64,000 bases of DNA, taken from assembly GCF_000372725.1 (NCBI RefSeq), contig NW_005201144.1:1-64000 (forward strand). The letters are read 5' to 3'. Of this stretch, positions 19,249 to 28,748 are shown one piece after another. A model generated the notes under the pieces. It saw only the letters and a program-made list of their open reading frames with translations. It searched no databases and was not told the origin of the DNA. The translations under genes were made by a program, and so were the position numbers. This DNA is from Emiliania huxleyi CCMP1516 (lineage: Eukaryota > Haptophyta > Isochrysidales > Noelaerhabdaceae). Position 1 is the stretch's first letter; each line of letters begins with the position of its first letter.

Positions 19249-20559
19249 TCACAACCCCTCCGCTCGGTCTCCCTGCCCCGGCTCCGGTGGGGTTCCCCCC
19301 CCCGTTCGGTCCGTTCTCCTGTTTGCTTCTCGATGGTTGTACGGCGGGCGCGGGGCCCGACCTCCCCTCCTAGCCTTTTTCGGCTGCGGCCCCGCCGCCG
19401 CCTCGTCTTCTCTGCCTGATCCTGTTGACTCCGCCTCCGGCGATCCCGCGCCGGACTCCCCGGGCAAAGGCGGTGACATAGGGTCGCGTCGCCTCCCCGC
19501 CCAGGGAGGTCGGGCCGGCTCTCCCTGGTCGGCGAGTCGTGCCCGCACTCGCGGCCTCTCTATCGTCCCTGGCTCGCCCCCCCCCTCCGCCGGCTCCTCT
19601 CCAGGCTCGGGGAGGCGTGGCCCTCCCTGTCGAAAGTCGCGGTGGTCCGGTTGCCACTGCGACTGGCCTTCCCCCGGTGAGCCCGTACGTTCCGACTCCA
19701 CTCTCAGAGGCCGTGTTAGCACATCTCTCCCCTCCTCCGACAGCTGACCCCAAGCCTCCCCTGGGGCCCTCCGGCCTCGGCCTTCCGGCTCGCCGGTGGG
19801 CCCGTTATCGTACCGCGGTAACTCCCCTCCCCCATCTCCTCCTCCCGGGTACACCAGCTTCCGGCGGGGCGGTCCCGGCCCCCCCAGGTTATTCCGAGCG
19901 GGTCCACACGGCGGCGGCCCCGCCGGCGGCGGGGGTGGAGGCGGTGGCAGGGGCGGCGGGTACGGTGGCGGCTCTCGCGGCCCAAACGCCCGGTGTGGAG
20001 CCGCTGGGGCGGCCCCACGACCCTGCAGCCGTTCCAGTGGCGGGGGTGGAAATGGCAGTGTGGGTGGCGGAAACGATGGCGGCACTGGCGGCCGCACCGC
20101 CTGGTGCGGAACCTCAGGGGCGGCTCCTCGACCCAGCAGTCGCTCCAGCGGCGGGGGGGGCGGAGGTGGTGGTGGCGGGGGCGGGCCCGGTGGCGGCGCC
20201 GGCCGCCGCACCTCCTGGGGCGGGGCCTCGGGGGATGCCCCCTGCCTCTGCGGCCATCCCAGCCGTGGCTCCACGCGTCGGCCGTCCACCCCGCTCGTGA
20301 GGGGGGGCCTAGCTCTCGTCTCCCCTCGGGGAGGGGGGGGGGGCAGGGCCCGGATTCGTCGACGGCCCCGCCTCTCCCCCCCCCCTCTCCGCATCAGGCC
20401 GTAGACTGCCCAGTAGTCGCGTCGCCTCCCCCCTCGCCTGGTCCTTCTCGATTCGGTCCCGCACCGCCCGGATATCAAAGGCCGAGTTGTGTTCGGACAG
20501 TGGGCCCGCCGATGCCACACGCCAGCGTGCACACACCCCGGGGCGGAGGGTGCATGCAC
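19249..20559 (-). other. Pro/Gly/Arg-rich open frame over a ~112-bp minisatellite
   Basis: A 436-codon frame on the minus strand whose middle is repeats of a Pro-rich unit (PPLERLLGRGAAPEVPHQAV, and two variants). The DNA is a ~112-bp tandem repeat at about 19900-20240 in which both strands stay open because of base composition. The N-terminal part is basic (MHAPSAPGCVHAGVW), and the C-terminal part has a basic patch (QPKKARRGGRAPRPPY). No known domain. It may be a gag-like remnant of a mobile element or not a gene. Confidence 0.25.
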
Positions 20560-20871
20560 ATCTCACAGGTCTGTGCCACATTCCAGTAGCACTGACAGGC
20601 ACGTACAAGGGTCCACATTGGTGGACCCCTGGACTGTGCACACTGCTCCCACACGTTCAGTAACCACTTCCTACTTGTGTGGGCCCGGTTTCCCGGGAGC
20701 TAGCCCATGTCTCAAGCGGCGCGCATGCATCCAGATCAGGGAGGTCAATCGCGATCTGCGTGCGCCCACTTACGGTTTTTTTTCTTTGCGCGCTGCGTAC
20801 ACGAGTTGCAAAACGCAGGAGGGGAAACAGCTCGCTCCCTGGCCTCTTTGTTCTTGCACTCCCTCGACCTA
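20560..20871. other. Intergenic
   Basis: Contains a short hairpin (GGGTCCAC-ATTG-GTGGACCC near 20612) and nothing else recognisable. Confidence 0.4.
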
Positions 20872-21234
20872 ATGCGAGCGCTGATCGCCGTGCTCTGCGC
20901 TGCTCCGGCGGCTGCCGTCAGCTGTGCCTCGCTTCGGCCGATCTCCACGCAGACGCGGCTCAGGCTCGTGATGCAGGAGCCGCCGCCGTCGGTGGAGGAG
21001 CCGAGCGATGCTATGCCACGCACGCCACCACGCGTGCCAGGTGACACCACCATCGCAAACAGCCGCGGCGACATGCCCACCAGCCTATTCGGTCTCGACA
21101 TCAACGTGCAGACGCCGACTGGTGGCCTCATCGCGTCCGTGCTCTTTTCTCTCGCGTTCGGGCTCATAGTGGAGCTGGTCAAGTTTGTGGACCCGAACAC
21201 GGCTAGCCCCTCGGTGTTTGGGAGGCTGCTTTAG
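20872..21234 (+). CDS. Small plastid- or secretory-targeted protein with one membrane segment
   Basis: A 120-aa protein from the Met at 20872. The start MRALIAVLCAAPAAAVSCAS is a good signal peptide; after it comes LRPISTQTRLRLVMQ, a short hydroxylated/basic stretch like the second half of a bipartite plastid leader. The C-terminal part has one hydrophobic helix (GGLIASVLFSLAFGLIVELV). A longer in-frame extension upstream exists but lacks protein-like character. Length and layout resemble small thylakoid proteins. No family is recognised, so this is inference. Confidence 0.5.
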   Translation: MRALIAVLCAAPAAAVSCASLRPISTQTRLRLVMQEPPPSVEEPSDAMPRTPPRVPGDTTIANSRGDMPTSLFGLDINVQTPTGGLIASVLFSLAFGLIVELVKFVDPNTASPSVFGRLL

Positions 21235-21663
21235 CGCGACGACACACGCGCTCCACCACGCGATCTGCCCAAAAAAATGTGGGCGCAACGTCCGCCGTCC
21301 CATGAATATTGCAATATCCTGTTTACCGCCGCATACCTTTCGAGCTGTGTTTAGCGTGTCGATGTGGCGTCTCAATAAATGCGCGGAGACTACAGCTGAA
21401 ACGCGCGTGTGCATACACCTTACTCCCCTCCGGACACCTCTCCGGGTCGTGCGGCGCAGCGTCAGCTTGTGCGTTGTGCCGGATGCCGCAGTTGCACCTC
21501 GATAGAGCGCTGTTTAACATTAACTTTGGGCCTAACAGTTGCGCTAGTGTTGGCTGAAATCCTCAACGTTGTTCAAAGTGTTCACCCCAGCTCATGCTGT
21601 TACTGTTTGTTACTGTTGTTACTGTTGTTCAGCGGTCAGCAAGCAGAAAATGCCAAAAAACCC

Positions 21664-21723
21664 GGGTAAAACCCGAAAATACCTGGGGTTTTCCGCTTTT
21701 CCGGGTATTTTCGGGTATTACCC
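21664..21723. repeat. Inverted repeat, 23-bp arms
   Basis: Left arm 21664-21686 and right arm 21701-21723 pair at 21 of 23 positions (core CCCGAAAATACC / GGTATTTTCGGG) around a 14-base loop. Confidence 0.7.
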
Positions 21724-22231
21724 GCACTGGACGCTGGAGAACGTCGTGGGTCACTGCCAGGCCTTCCTTATTGTTGTTCAGCCGGCATAACGTTAGCTAC
21801 TGTTGTTGGGGAGCCCCACTGTTGTTCTGTTGTTACTGTTAACACTAGCAACACTGTTCAGCTCCCAACGTTAAACAGCTCTACACCTCGATCGGGGCCG
21901 GCATGTACGTACTTCTGTTGTGGTGATGCCTGCGCCAGAAGCCGCAGAGCGGTCAGTGGTGGGGCGAGGCGGAGCCGGCCGCGGGCCGGTGCAAGGCGCC
22001 GGCCTCGCCTCGGCGCGCCGCACGGGCGTGCAGGTGAGTCACCAGGCAGCACAGAACACGTGACGGTTGTGAAAGCCCGGATGCTTGCTAGTACTTGAGA
22101 AGGCACCAACAACGCGGCAGGGCCCGTTTTGGCTGTCTGCGGAGATTCTGTCTTAGCACACACAGTGAGTCATTCGGAGTCATTCGATGGCCAGAGTGCG
22201 ATTGTGTGTGTGCGGGAGTTGGTTTGTCGGG

Positions 22232-22400
22232 AGGGAGGGGCAGGCTGCTCACCCACGTGCACCGGGCCAGTGCTTGCACTTTGAATGCCGTGGGGCTCCT
22301 GCCCGTGTCCGGGTGTGGAGATGCGAGGGTCGCCCCCCTTGTCAGCCCTTGCCCCACCACTTGTGTGTGTGGAGAAATCTAGGCTTACCTTACTCGAGTA
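22232..22400 (+). repeat. Introner-like element, copy A
   Basis: Shares GCTCACCCACGTGCACCGGG, GCACTTTGAATGCCGTGGGG, GGAGATGCGAGGGTCG, CTTGCCCCACCAC and TGTGTGTGTGGAGAA with copies B and C, which are introns. It ends in CTTACCTTACTCGAG. Here it lies just upstream of the CHAT-protein start, so it is probably a 5' intron of that gene. Confidence 0.65.
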
Positions 22401-22445
22401 GGTGTGAAAGAAGACGTGTGTCGCGCGCCTTGCACCTGAGGATTC

Positions 22446-23812
22446 ATGCCCGCCTCGGGCTCCTCAACGCCCTCAACGCCCTCGCCCGACAAGATCTCCG
22501 TCACGCCGACGCGTCTCTCCCCCGGCGACAAGGATGAGGACTCGCCCAACAAGGACGAGGTCACGCTGCCCCGCGGCTGCAAGCTTGAGCTCAACTTCGA
22601 GAGCGGGCGGCTGCTCCTCAAAAAGCGCAAGAAGCATGAATTGCAGTGGCCCATGGGCGAGCTGACGCGCATCGAGGTGACGCACTCGGCGAGTGCCGGC
22701 GAGCCGTGCCTCAAATTCATGCTCGGCTCGAACGTCGAGCACCAGCAAAAGGCGCCGCCCGCCGATGTCGAGCTGCTCGATGCATACCACCGCGGCGCGC
22801 TGCGGCGAGGCACGAAGGTCCTCTTCATGACCGCCGCGGATGCGAAGCAGCTGTACGCGGCTCTGCGCGCGCACAAGGACGCCGGCGCCGCGTGCCTCGC
22901 CGACGCGCACGTGTGCGACTCGGAGCTGCTCGACGCGGCCGCCACCCTCGGCCGCCTCTCGCTCGGTGGCGACGCGCCGCCGAGCGGCGCGCCGCCGAGC
23001 GGCGCCGACGTGTCGCGTCAGGCGAGCGACGCGACGAGCGTCGCCTCGTGCGCGACCAGCGGCGGCGGCGCGCCGCGCGAGGCGCTTATCTTCGTCTGCA
23101 GCCCGACGCAGCAGAGCCTGCATCTGCCACACGCCAAGGACGAGGCGATCGACGTGGCCAACGAGGTGACGGCGCGCATCCGGCGCGGCGGCTCGCCGAC
23201 GGACCTCAAGCAGGAGCTGCTCGACGGCCACGGCGCGTACAAGTACTTCCTCTTTTCGGGCCATGGCGACGTGCGGCTGCCGCCCGTGCGATCCGCCGCC
23301 GCCGCCGCCGCCGCCGCGCCGGCGGCCGCGAGCGAGGCGGCGAAGGACGCGAGCGAGGCGCGCGAGGCGAGCCGCACCGTCACGCTCGGCTTCACCAACA
23401 CGGCGACGGGGCAGCTCGAGCTGACGCTGCCGACGACGCTCGCGGCCATGCTCGCCTCGCACGGCCTGCAGCTCGTCTTCCTCAACGGCTGCGACACGGC
23501 CAGCCTCGGCGCGCAGCTCCGGCAGCGCGGCGTGCCGCACGTCGTCTGCTGGCGGACCAAGGCGGCCGACGCGGCGTCGCGCACGTCGCGCGCGCCTTCT
23601 TCGCCGCCCTCGCCAAGGGGCGCAGCGTGGGCGAGGCGTATGGCGACGCGACGCAGTCGGTGCTCGCGATGGCGACGCGGCGCGGCGTGCCTTTGTTCAT
23701 GTTCTGCGATCCCGATGCGGACGGCGAGGACGCGAAGACGAGCCCGCCATATGCGGCCGGCGTGCCGGTATTACTCACGGTGGAAGGCGATGACAAGAGC
23801 TACATACACTGA
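22446..23812 (+). CDS. CHAT/caspase-like domain protein, one apparent frameshift
   Basis: Residues ~45-150 resemble a PH-like beta domain (CKLELNFESGRLLLKKRKKH, ELTRIEVTHSASAGEP, VLFMTAADAKQLYAALRAH). Residues ~210-450 match CHAT proteases: a start strand (ALIFVCSPTQQ), the catalytic His in FLFSGHGDVRLP and the catalytic Cys in LVFLNGCDTASLG, then VVCWRT. After KAADA the frame shifts by one base near 23567 and continues as GVAHVARAFFAALAKGRSVG and VPLFMFCDPDADGEDAKT to a stop at 23812. The shift could be an error or a real break. Alanine-rich inserts are present. CHAT enzymes are cysteine proteases in cell-death or signalling pathways; the role here is unknown. Confidence 0.68.
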
Positions 23813-24049
23813 AAACAGGACCATAAATAAATAAATAAAACGGACACACCAAACAAGGGGTGGGAGAAGGACAGGGTCCCCACCTAAAAGAAAGAAAGAA
23901 AATACACAACCCAAGGGAGGGATGGGAGAACGGGTCCCCACCTGCGCCGAGATAGCAGGGCGTTTTATTTCTTTTTTGTCTTGCACTTCAGCTGGTTTTG
24001 GAGCGCGCTTGTTCGCCGCCGCCTTCGCCCTTCGCAGCCCACTCTGCTC
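23813..24049. other. Short intergenic region with AAAT and AAAG runs
   Basis: Contains an AATAAATAAATAAA run and AAAGAAAGAAAG. It likely includes the 3' end of the CHAT gene and the promoter of the next. Confidence 0.4.
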
Positions 24050-26041
24050 ATGTTCATGTGGCCGCGGCCCCTCTCTGACGAGGCCGCCCCATCGGCTCTC
24101 TTTAATTTGTGGCTCGTGTTTTGCTACACCCTCTTCCTGCCGAGCGTCGCGTCACACACCTCTGCCTCAGCAGTGGCGCTTGCAGCCCACAGGCCTCCGA
24201 CCACACTCATCGCGGCGCAGCGACTCCACGCGACGGCGCTCGCCGTGGCGCCGGTGCCAGGCGTGCGCTCCTCTCACGCGCCAACGCTTCTTCAGCCAAG
24301 ATCGGGTCGCAACTTTCGACCGGTGGACTTTGGAGCGGACCCAACAGGCAGGCTCGACTCGACGAGAGCGCTGCAGGCAGCGTTGAACGCGCTCCTGTCG
24401 GTGGGTAGTCTCAAAACTGCCGCCTCGAAACTGGCATCAAACATCACAGACCTCGGCGGCGCGACGCTGGAGCTCGAGGGCGAGTTCCTCATTTCGCAGC
24501 CGCTTCTCGTCCCAGCCTTCTTTGGGAACTTCTACATCATGCGCGGCACGCTGCGCGCCTCCTCGTCGTTCCCCCGCAACGGTGTGCTCCTCACCGTTGG
24601 CAGTGTCGACTGCCATCCGTTCGACGCGCGCGGGCTCCCCGATGGCCAGAAGAGCTGCAATGAGGTGCCAGACTAACCATTCGTAGTGCCCTCTGAACGG
24701 CGGTAGTGCCCCATGAACGGCGGTGCCCTCTGGACCAGTAGAGTTGACTCCTCTCTAGTTTGTCAACGTGCGGGAGGTCTACTTTGACGCGGCGCACGTC
24801 GCTGCGGGCGGCCTGCTCGTGGCGTGCACGATGGGCGCCACCGTGGCCGACGCCTTTTTCTATGGCTTCCGCCGCTTCGGCCTGCGCCTGGCGGGCGGGC
24901 ACGAGGGGCTCATAACGCAGGTGTGGGCGGCGGAGTACTTCTGGTCGGAGGCGCTGCTGCCGTCGGTGATCGTCGCGAGGCTCAACTCGACGTCGGTGGG
25001 CGTTGTCGTCGACTCGATCGACAACGTGCTTTCCGACGTCATCGTGTTCGCGTACACGCAGACGGGCGTGACGGTCGACGGCTGCTGCAACACGCTGAGC
25101 GGAGTGCACGTGTGGAATAATGTGCGGGCTGCCGCGTCCGCGGTCGCGCGCTCCCCGCCCTACCGCGTTGTCTGACGCGTTGTCTGGCGCGCGCGCAGGC
25201 GCTCGCGGGCGGCATCGTCGTCGGCGGCTCCGTCTTCTCTCCGCAGGTTGCTCACCCACGTGCACCGGGCCTCGCACTTTGAATGCCGGGCCTGCTCCTG
25301 CCTGTCCGGGTGTGTGGAGATGCGAGGGCTGCCCGGCCCCTGCCTCACCACCCACTTACGGTGTGTGAAGTAGAAGTTTACTTGACCTCAGACCTCTCTC
25401 CGCAGACGCGGCTGCGCAGCTGCTACCTGGACTTCAACCACCTGATCGTGCACGCGCCTTCGAGCCTCACGGTCGAGTCCTCCTTCTTCCTCAACGCGCA
25501 CGTCGAGCTGCGCGCGGCGGCGGAGGGCGCGGAGCAGGCCGAGGGCGACGGCGGGGCGTCGCTCGACAACGTGATCATCCGCGACAATCTCTTCGCCGCA
25601 AAGAGCACGGGCGGCTACGCGTCGGTGAAGCTCAGCGGCTCGTTCGTTGGCGGCCGGCGCACACTCATCGACGACTCGGCGAGCAGCGTGCAGGACGCGG
25701 CGTGGCCGGCGCTGCAGCCTCCGCGCCTCAAGGCGACGCGCGCGTCGAGGACGCTCCACCTCGTCGGCGCGCGGCGGTGGGCGTTCGACTTTGCCGACGA
25801 GCTGCTGCTGCCGGAGATCGACCGCCTCTCCTACACGCTCGTCACCGACGACGAGAGCAGTTTCGTCCGCCACGTCGCCCGCCGACCCATCGGCACCACC
25901 GCCATCGTCGAGACCGACGCCAACGTCAGCGCCACTGTCACCATCTCCGTGGTCCAGGCGGACGGCGGCAGCATGTGGCCGCGCCGCGCGCCACCGGCGC
26001 AGCAGCACCGGCCGGAGCGAGACGGCCGGGCTCGAACTTAG
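24050..26041 (+). CDS. Pectate-lyase-fold (right-handed beta-helix) secreted protein, four exons
   Basis: Exons 24050-24664, 24759-25121, 25199-25246 and 25406-26041 give 553 aa, all joins in frame with GT-AG borders. The start has a hydrophobic signal (FNLWLVFCYTLFLPSVASH). Residues ~90-115 carry the pectate_lyase_3 signature (FRPVDFGADPTGRLDSTRAL). The rest is beta-helix-like with repeated short strands (ITDLGGATLELEGEFLIS, VTVDGCCNTLSGVHVWNN). Such proteins bind or cut acidic polysaccharides; no catalytic set could be confirmed. The third intron (25247-25405) is a full introner-like element. The start is at the first ATG in frame; a second ATG follows two codons later. Confidence 0.75.
25247..25405 (+). 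repeat. Introner-like element, copy B, forming an intron
   Basis: A complete 159-nt GT-AG intron within the pectate-lyase-fold gene. It contains CACCCACGTGCACCGGGCC, GCACTTTGAATGCCG and GGAGATGCGAGGG. The exon before it ends TCTCTCCGCAG, and the intron itself ends in the same 11 bases. Confidence 0.8.
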
Positions 26042-27500
26042 ACGGCACGCTGCGTGGTCGGAGCCGAGTCATGAACTTGGACGAACACGCCTGCCAGGCG
26101 CGGTTAAAATTAAGGAGTAATCCTGGGAAGGGTAGGCGCCACTGCACTCCCTCAGGTAGGTCACCCACCAACACTCAGGTCAAGCAAAGCCGCCTCCATT
26201 CCACCCACCAACAGACTAGGGTCTAGAGCCGTGTATCGCGTATCGGCTATGAATCGCCCGAACGAAGTCGAAGATCGCGATACGCGAACACGAGGGGAGA
26301 GCGGGGTCGGTTGGTCGACCTCGCGTGCGCATATGCTACGAGTCCCAAGTATGCATATGCCGCTCGATATGCCGCGCACGCGCAGCCACCCTCTCCTCCC
26401 GATCCCGAGTCTAGCTAGATGCTTCCAGCGTACGTTTGCGCATGTCCCTGGCGTTGAAGAGGAGTTTGACGTGGAGCCTTGGCTATGGCGCCGGGCGATG
26501 GCCGATGCGTGAGGGCTGGTCGGAGCTGGGGGACTGGTCGCGCCGAGAGGAGATGGAGGCGGCGGAGGAGGAGACGCGGCGGGGCGATTGTTCTGATGCC
26601 TATGGGCGTCAGATCTCTCAGCTAGGCGAATTCTTCTGCGACTACTCGATGCTGCGGAAGGGGCATGCGCCGTCTGCGAATCACCCGCCTGGATAGGTCG
26701 CTCGCGCGACCTCTCCTGGATGCGCAAGGGGCCCATTCGGGGTGACGCGGAGGGAGGCGCTGTTGGCGGCGGAGGAGGTGAAGGAGGCCGCGCGGGCGGC
26801 GGAGAAGGCGGCGCGGGCGGCGGAGGGAAGGGCGGCGGCGGCGGCCGGGCGGCAGTCCCAACGCCGGCTGAAGGGTTCGTCCTCGCGGGGCGGGGTGCGC
26901 ACTGGTCTGCGCGCCGCGAGGATGAGGAGCCTGAGCCAGGGGAGGATTGGAAGGGGGGGCGAGGCCGGGGGAGTACGTCGGCCTCGTCGACGGCCCAACG
27001 CAGGGTAAATGTAAGCCGGATGGCTCACAGGCCACCTCTTGCGCACCGACTGACCGATCTACCGCACTGGACACTTCCGCCCCCTCGCTCCCAACCCATC
27101 CACCTCGCCGAGCCCGAGATATGCCGAGGTGCGCGATCTCGGGCCGCGCCGCGCAATCTCGGGCGATCTCGCGCTCTATCTCGGGCGATCTCGGGGCCGC
27201 GCCGCGCTATCTCGGGCGATCTCGGAGCGTCGCTCGCGCGGCGGCACACCTGCTCAAAAAAGGAAGGGCCCGGTTGGAGCCACGGGGCTCACGTGCTCGC
27301 TCGGGGCGCCGCCTCACTCTGCGCCACTTTTGAGGCGTTGAGCCCGCGACGGTGAGGCGGCGCCCCGCGCGGCGCGTTCCTCGCCCTCCACGCCGACCCC
27401 TACGCGCACCGCTCATCTCTTTTTTACAGGCAGCCCCCCCCCCCCCCCCGAAAGAATTGCGCGCTGATATTGCGGCGCGCCAGAAATTCACACGAACACA
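26042..27500. other. Region without clear genes
   Basis: Several overlapping open frames, none with a recognisable domain. 26740-26850 reads as an Ala/Glu helix similar to the linkers of the ankyrin genes and may be a remnant. 27118-27240 holds ATCTCGGGC-type decamer repeats like those in introns. Confidence 0.35.
27118..27240 (+). repeat. GATCTCGGGC-type ~10-bp repeats
   Basis: Degenerate decamers (CGATCTCGGGC, CTATCTCGGGC) resembling the tracts found inside introns elsewhere in the window. No spliced gene could be built around this one. Confidence 0.5.
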
Positions 27501-27501
27501 G

Positions 27502-27565
27502 GAGCGGCCGCACATTGCTCGGTACCCCCCCTGCACTTCTAAGCCCGTCCCTGCTGCTAAGGGGG
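27502..27565 (+). repeat. NotI/KpnI-site dispersed repeat, copy 2
   Basis: GGAGCGGCCGCACATTGCTC and GGTACCCCCCCTGCACTTCT, then AAGCCC and a run of G. It is inverted relative to copy 3 at 28340-28416. Confidence 0.6.
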
Positions 27566-27720
27566 GGGGGGGGGCACCCCCCCAAAAGCAAAACTCTGCT
27601 GCTTGGGGGGGGGGGCGGGGGGCGGGGGGGGGGGGGGTAGGGGGGGGGGTGGGGGGGGTGGTGGGGGGGGGGGGGGGCGACCCTGGGGGGGGGGGCCACC
27701 CCCCCCCAACACCCCCAACA
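27566..27720. repeat. Poly-G/poly-C low-complexity tract
   Basis: Long G runs with a few T or C, then C runs. Length here is unlikely to be reliable in a draft assembly. Confidence 0.7.
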
Positions 27721-28748
27721 ACAGAGCGCACTGGACCCAGCTCCCGCCTCTTCGCCGCCGCCGCCCCCCTGGCTGGTCCATCGCGAACCCACTATGATTA
27801 TCGGAAGCTCTCCTCCAGCAGCAGAGATGTGGGTGTCTTCCGACAAATCAAGCAGCCCGACCGCCGCGAAGCGGGATGATAGCGAGAGGTGTACTCCGCG
27901 AGGTTGAGCGCTGCACGCGGTACTCGGCGGTGTCACAGCGTCGAGCAACACTCGGTGTCAGAGCGTCGCGCCAAATCAGTAGTCTCATCGCCGAGTGATT
28001 TCTGGCCTGTGGCGTATGACCTCGCGCGGATATCACCAACAACGAGCATGGTTGCGAAGATAGGGAACCATCTCTGATGGACTTGTACCGCCCGCTGTGC
28101 TCTCCGCTGTGCCACAGCTGCGAGAGCCGTACCTTCCCTCCTTGAAGCAGAGGCGCCACGAGGCACGAGAGGCGTAGAAGAGAGGCTGGCGTGCCCCGCA
28201 CCGCCCGGCTGGCAGTAGGAGGGCCCGCCGGTGAGACCACTGATTTTGGTGCCGACTATAAATTCTCGCTACTTGGAACGCATGCTACTTACAGCTGCTG
28301 TCTGTACAGAGATGCCAGCACCCCCCACAGGCAGAGCCCTGCTGCTGGGGGGGGGGGTCGGCCATGGGCTTAGGTGTGCCAGGGGGGGGTACCGAGCAGT
28401 GTGCGGCCGCGCTCCAGACCTCTCGAGGAACAGACAAGGCGCTCCTCCGCGCTCCAGAGGGGTTCGGGTAAAAGTCGAGGTGTCGTCACCGCCGGTCTGT
28501 GTCTCCCGTGAACACTTTCTTCATCGAGATAGAGACCACCCGCCCTCCTCCTCCGCCGCCGCCCCACTCCCTGACCCACTCCCGCGAGCGCAAGTCCGCC
28601 TGCCTCACGCGGCGTCGGGTCGAGACGCCGCCGCCTCCGCCTCCGCTGCGCGACGCCGAGGGCGGGGCGGCGTGGGGCTGACCCCTCAGCAGGCGTCAGC
28701 CGGGCGCAGTGCCAGATGCGCGCGTCATGTCCTCCTCTCAGCGGCTCT
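27721..28748. other. Region without clear genes
   Basis: No supportable gene. It lies between the inverted copies of the dispersed repeat and the 3' end of the ankyrin gene. Confidence 0.4.
28340..28416 (-). repeat. NotI/KpnI-site dispersed repeat, copy 3
   Basis: Reverse complement of copy 1, including the CATGGCCGACC plus poly-C end. With copy 2 it makes an inverted pair ~0.9 kb apart. Confidence 0.6.

Larger units (their letters stand above)
21235..22445. other. Intergenic with hairpin, TGTTACTGT repeats and an introner-like copy
   Basis: No gene supported. A perfect-looking hairpin lies at 21664-21723 inside TGTTGTTACTG-type repeats (21590-21850), and an introner-like copy at about 22232-22400. 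Confidence 0.5.

Noticed and set aside
26161-26736. 191-codon minus-strand frame
   Set aside because: No domain, poor composition and antisense to other weak frames.
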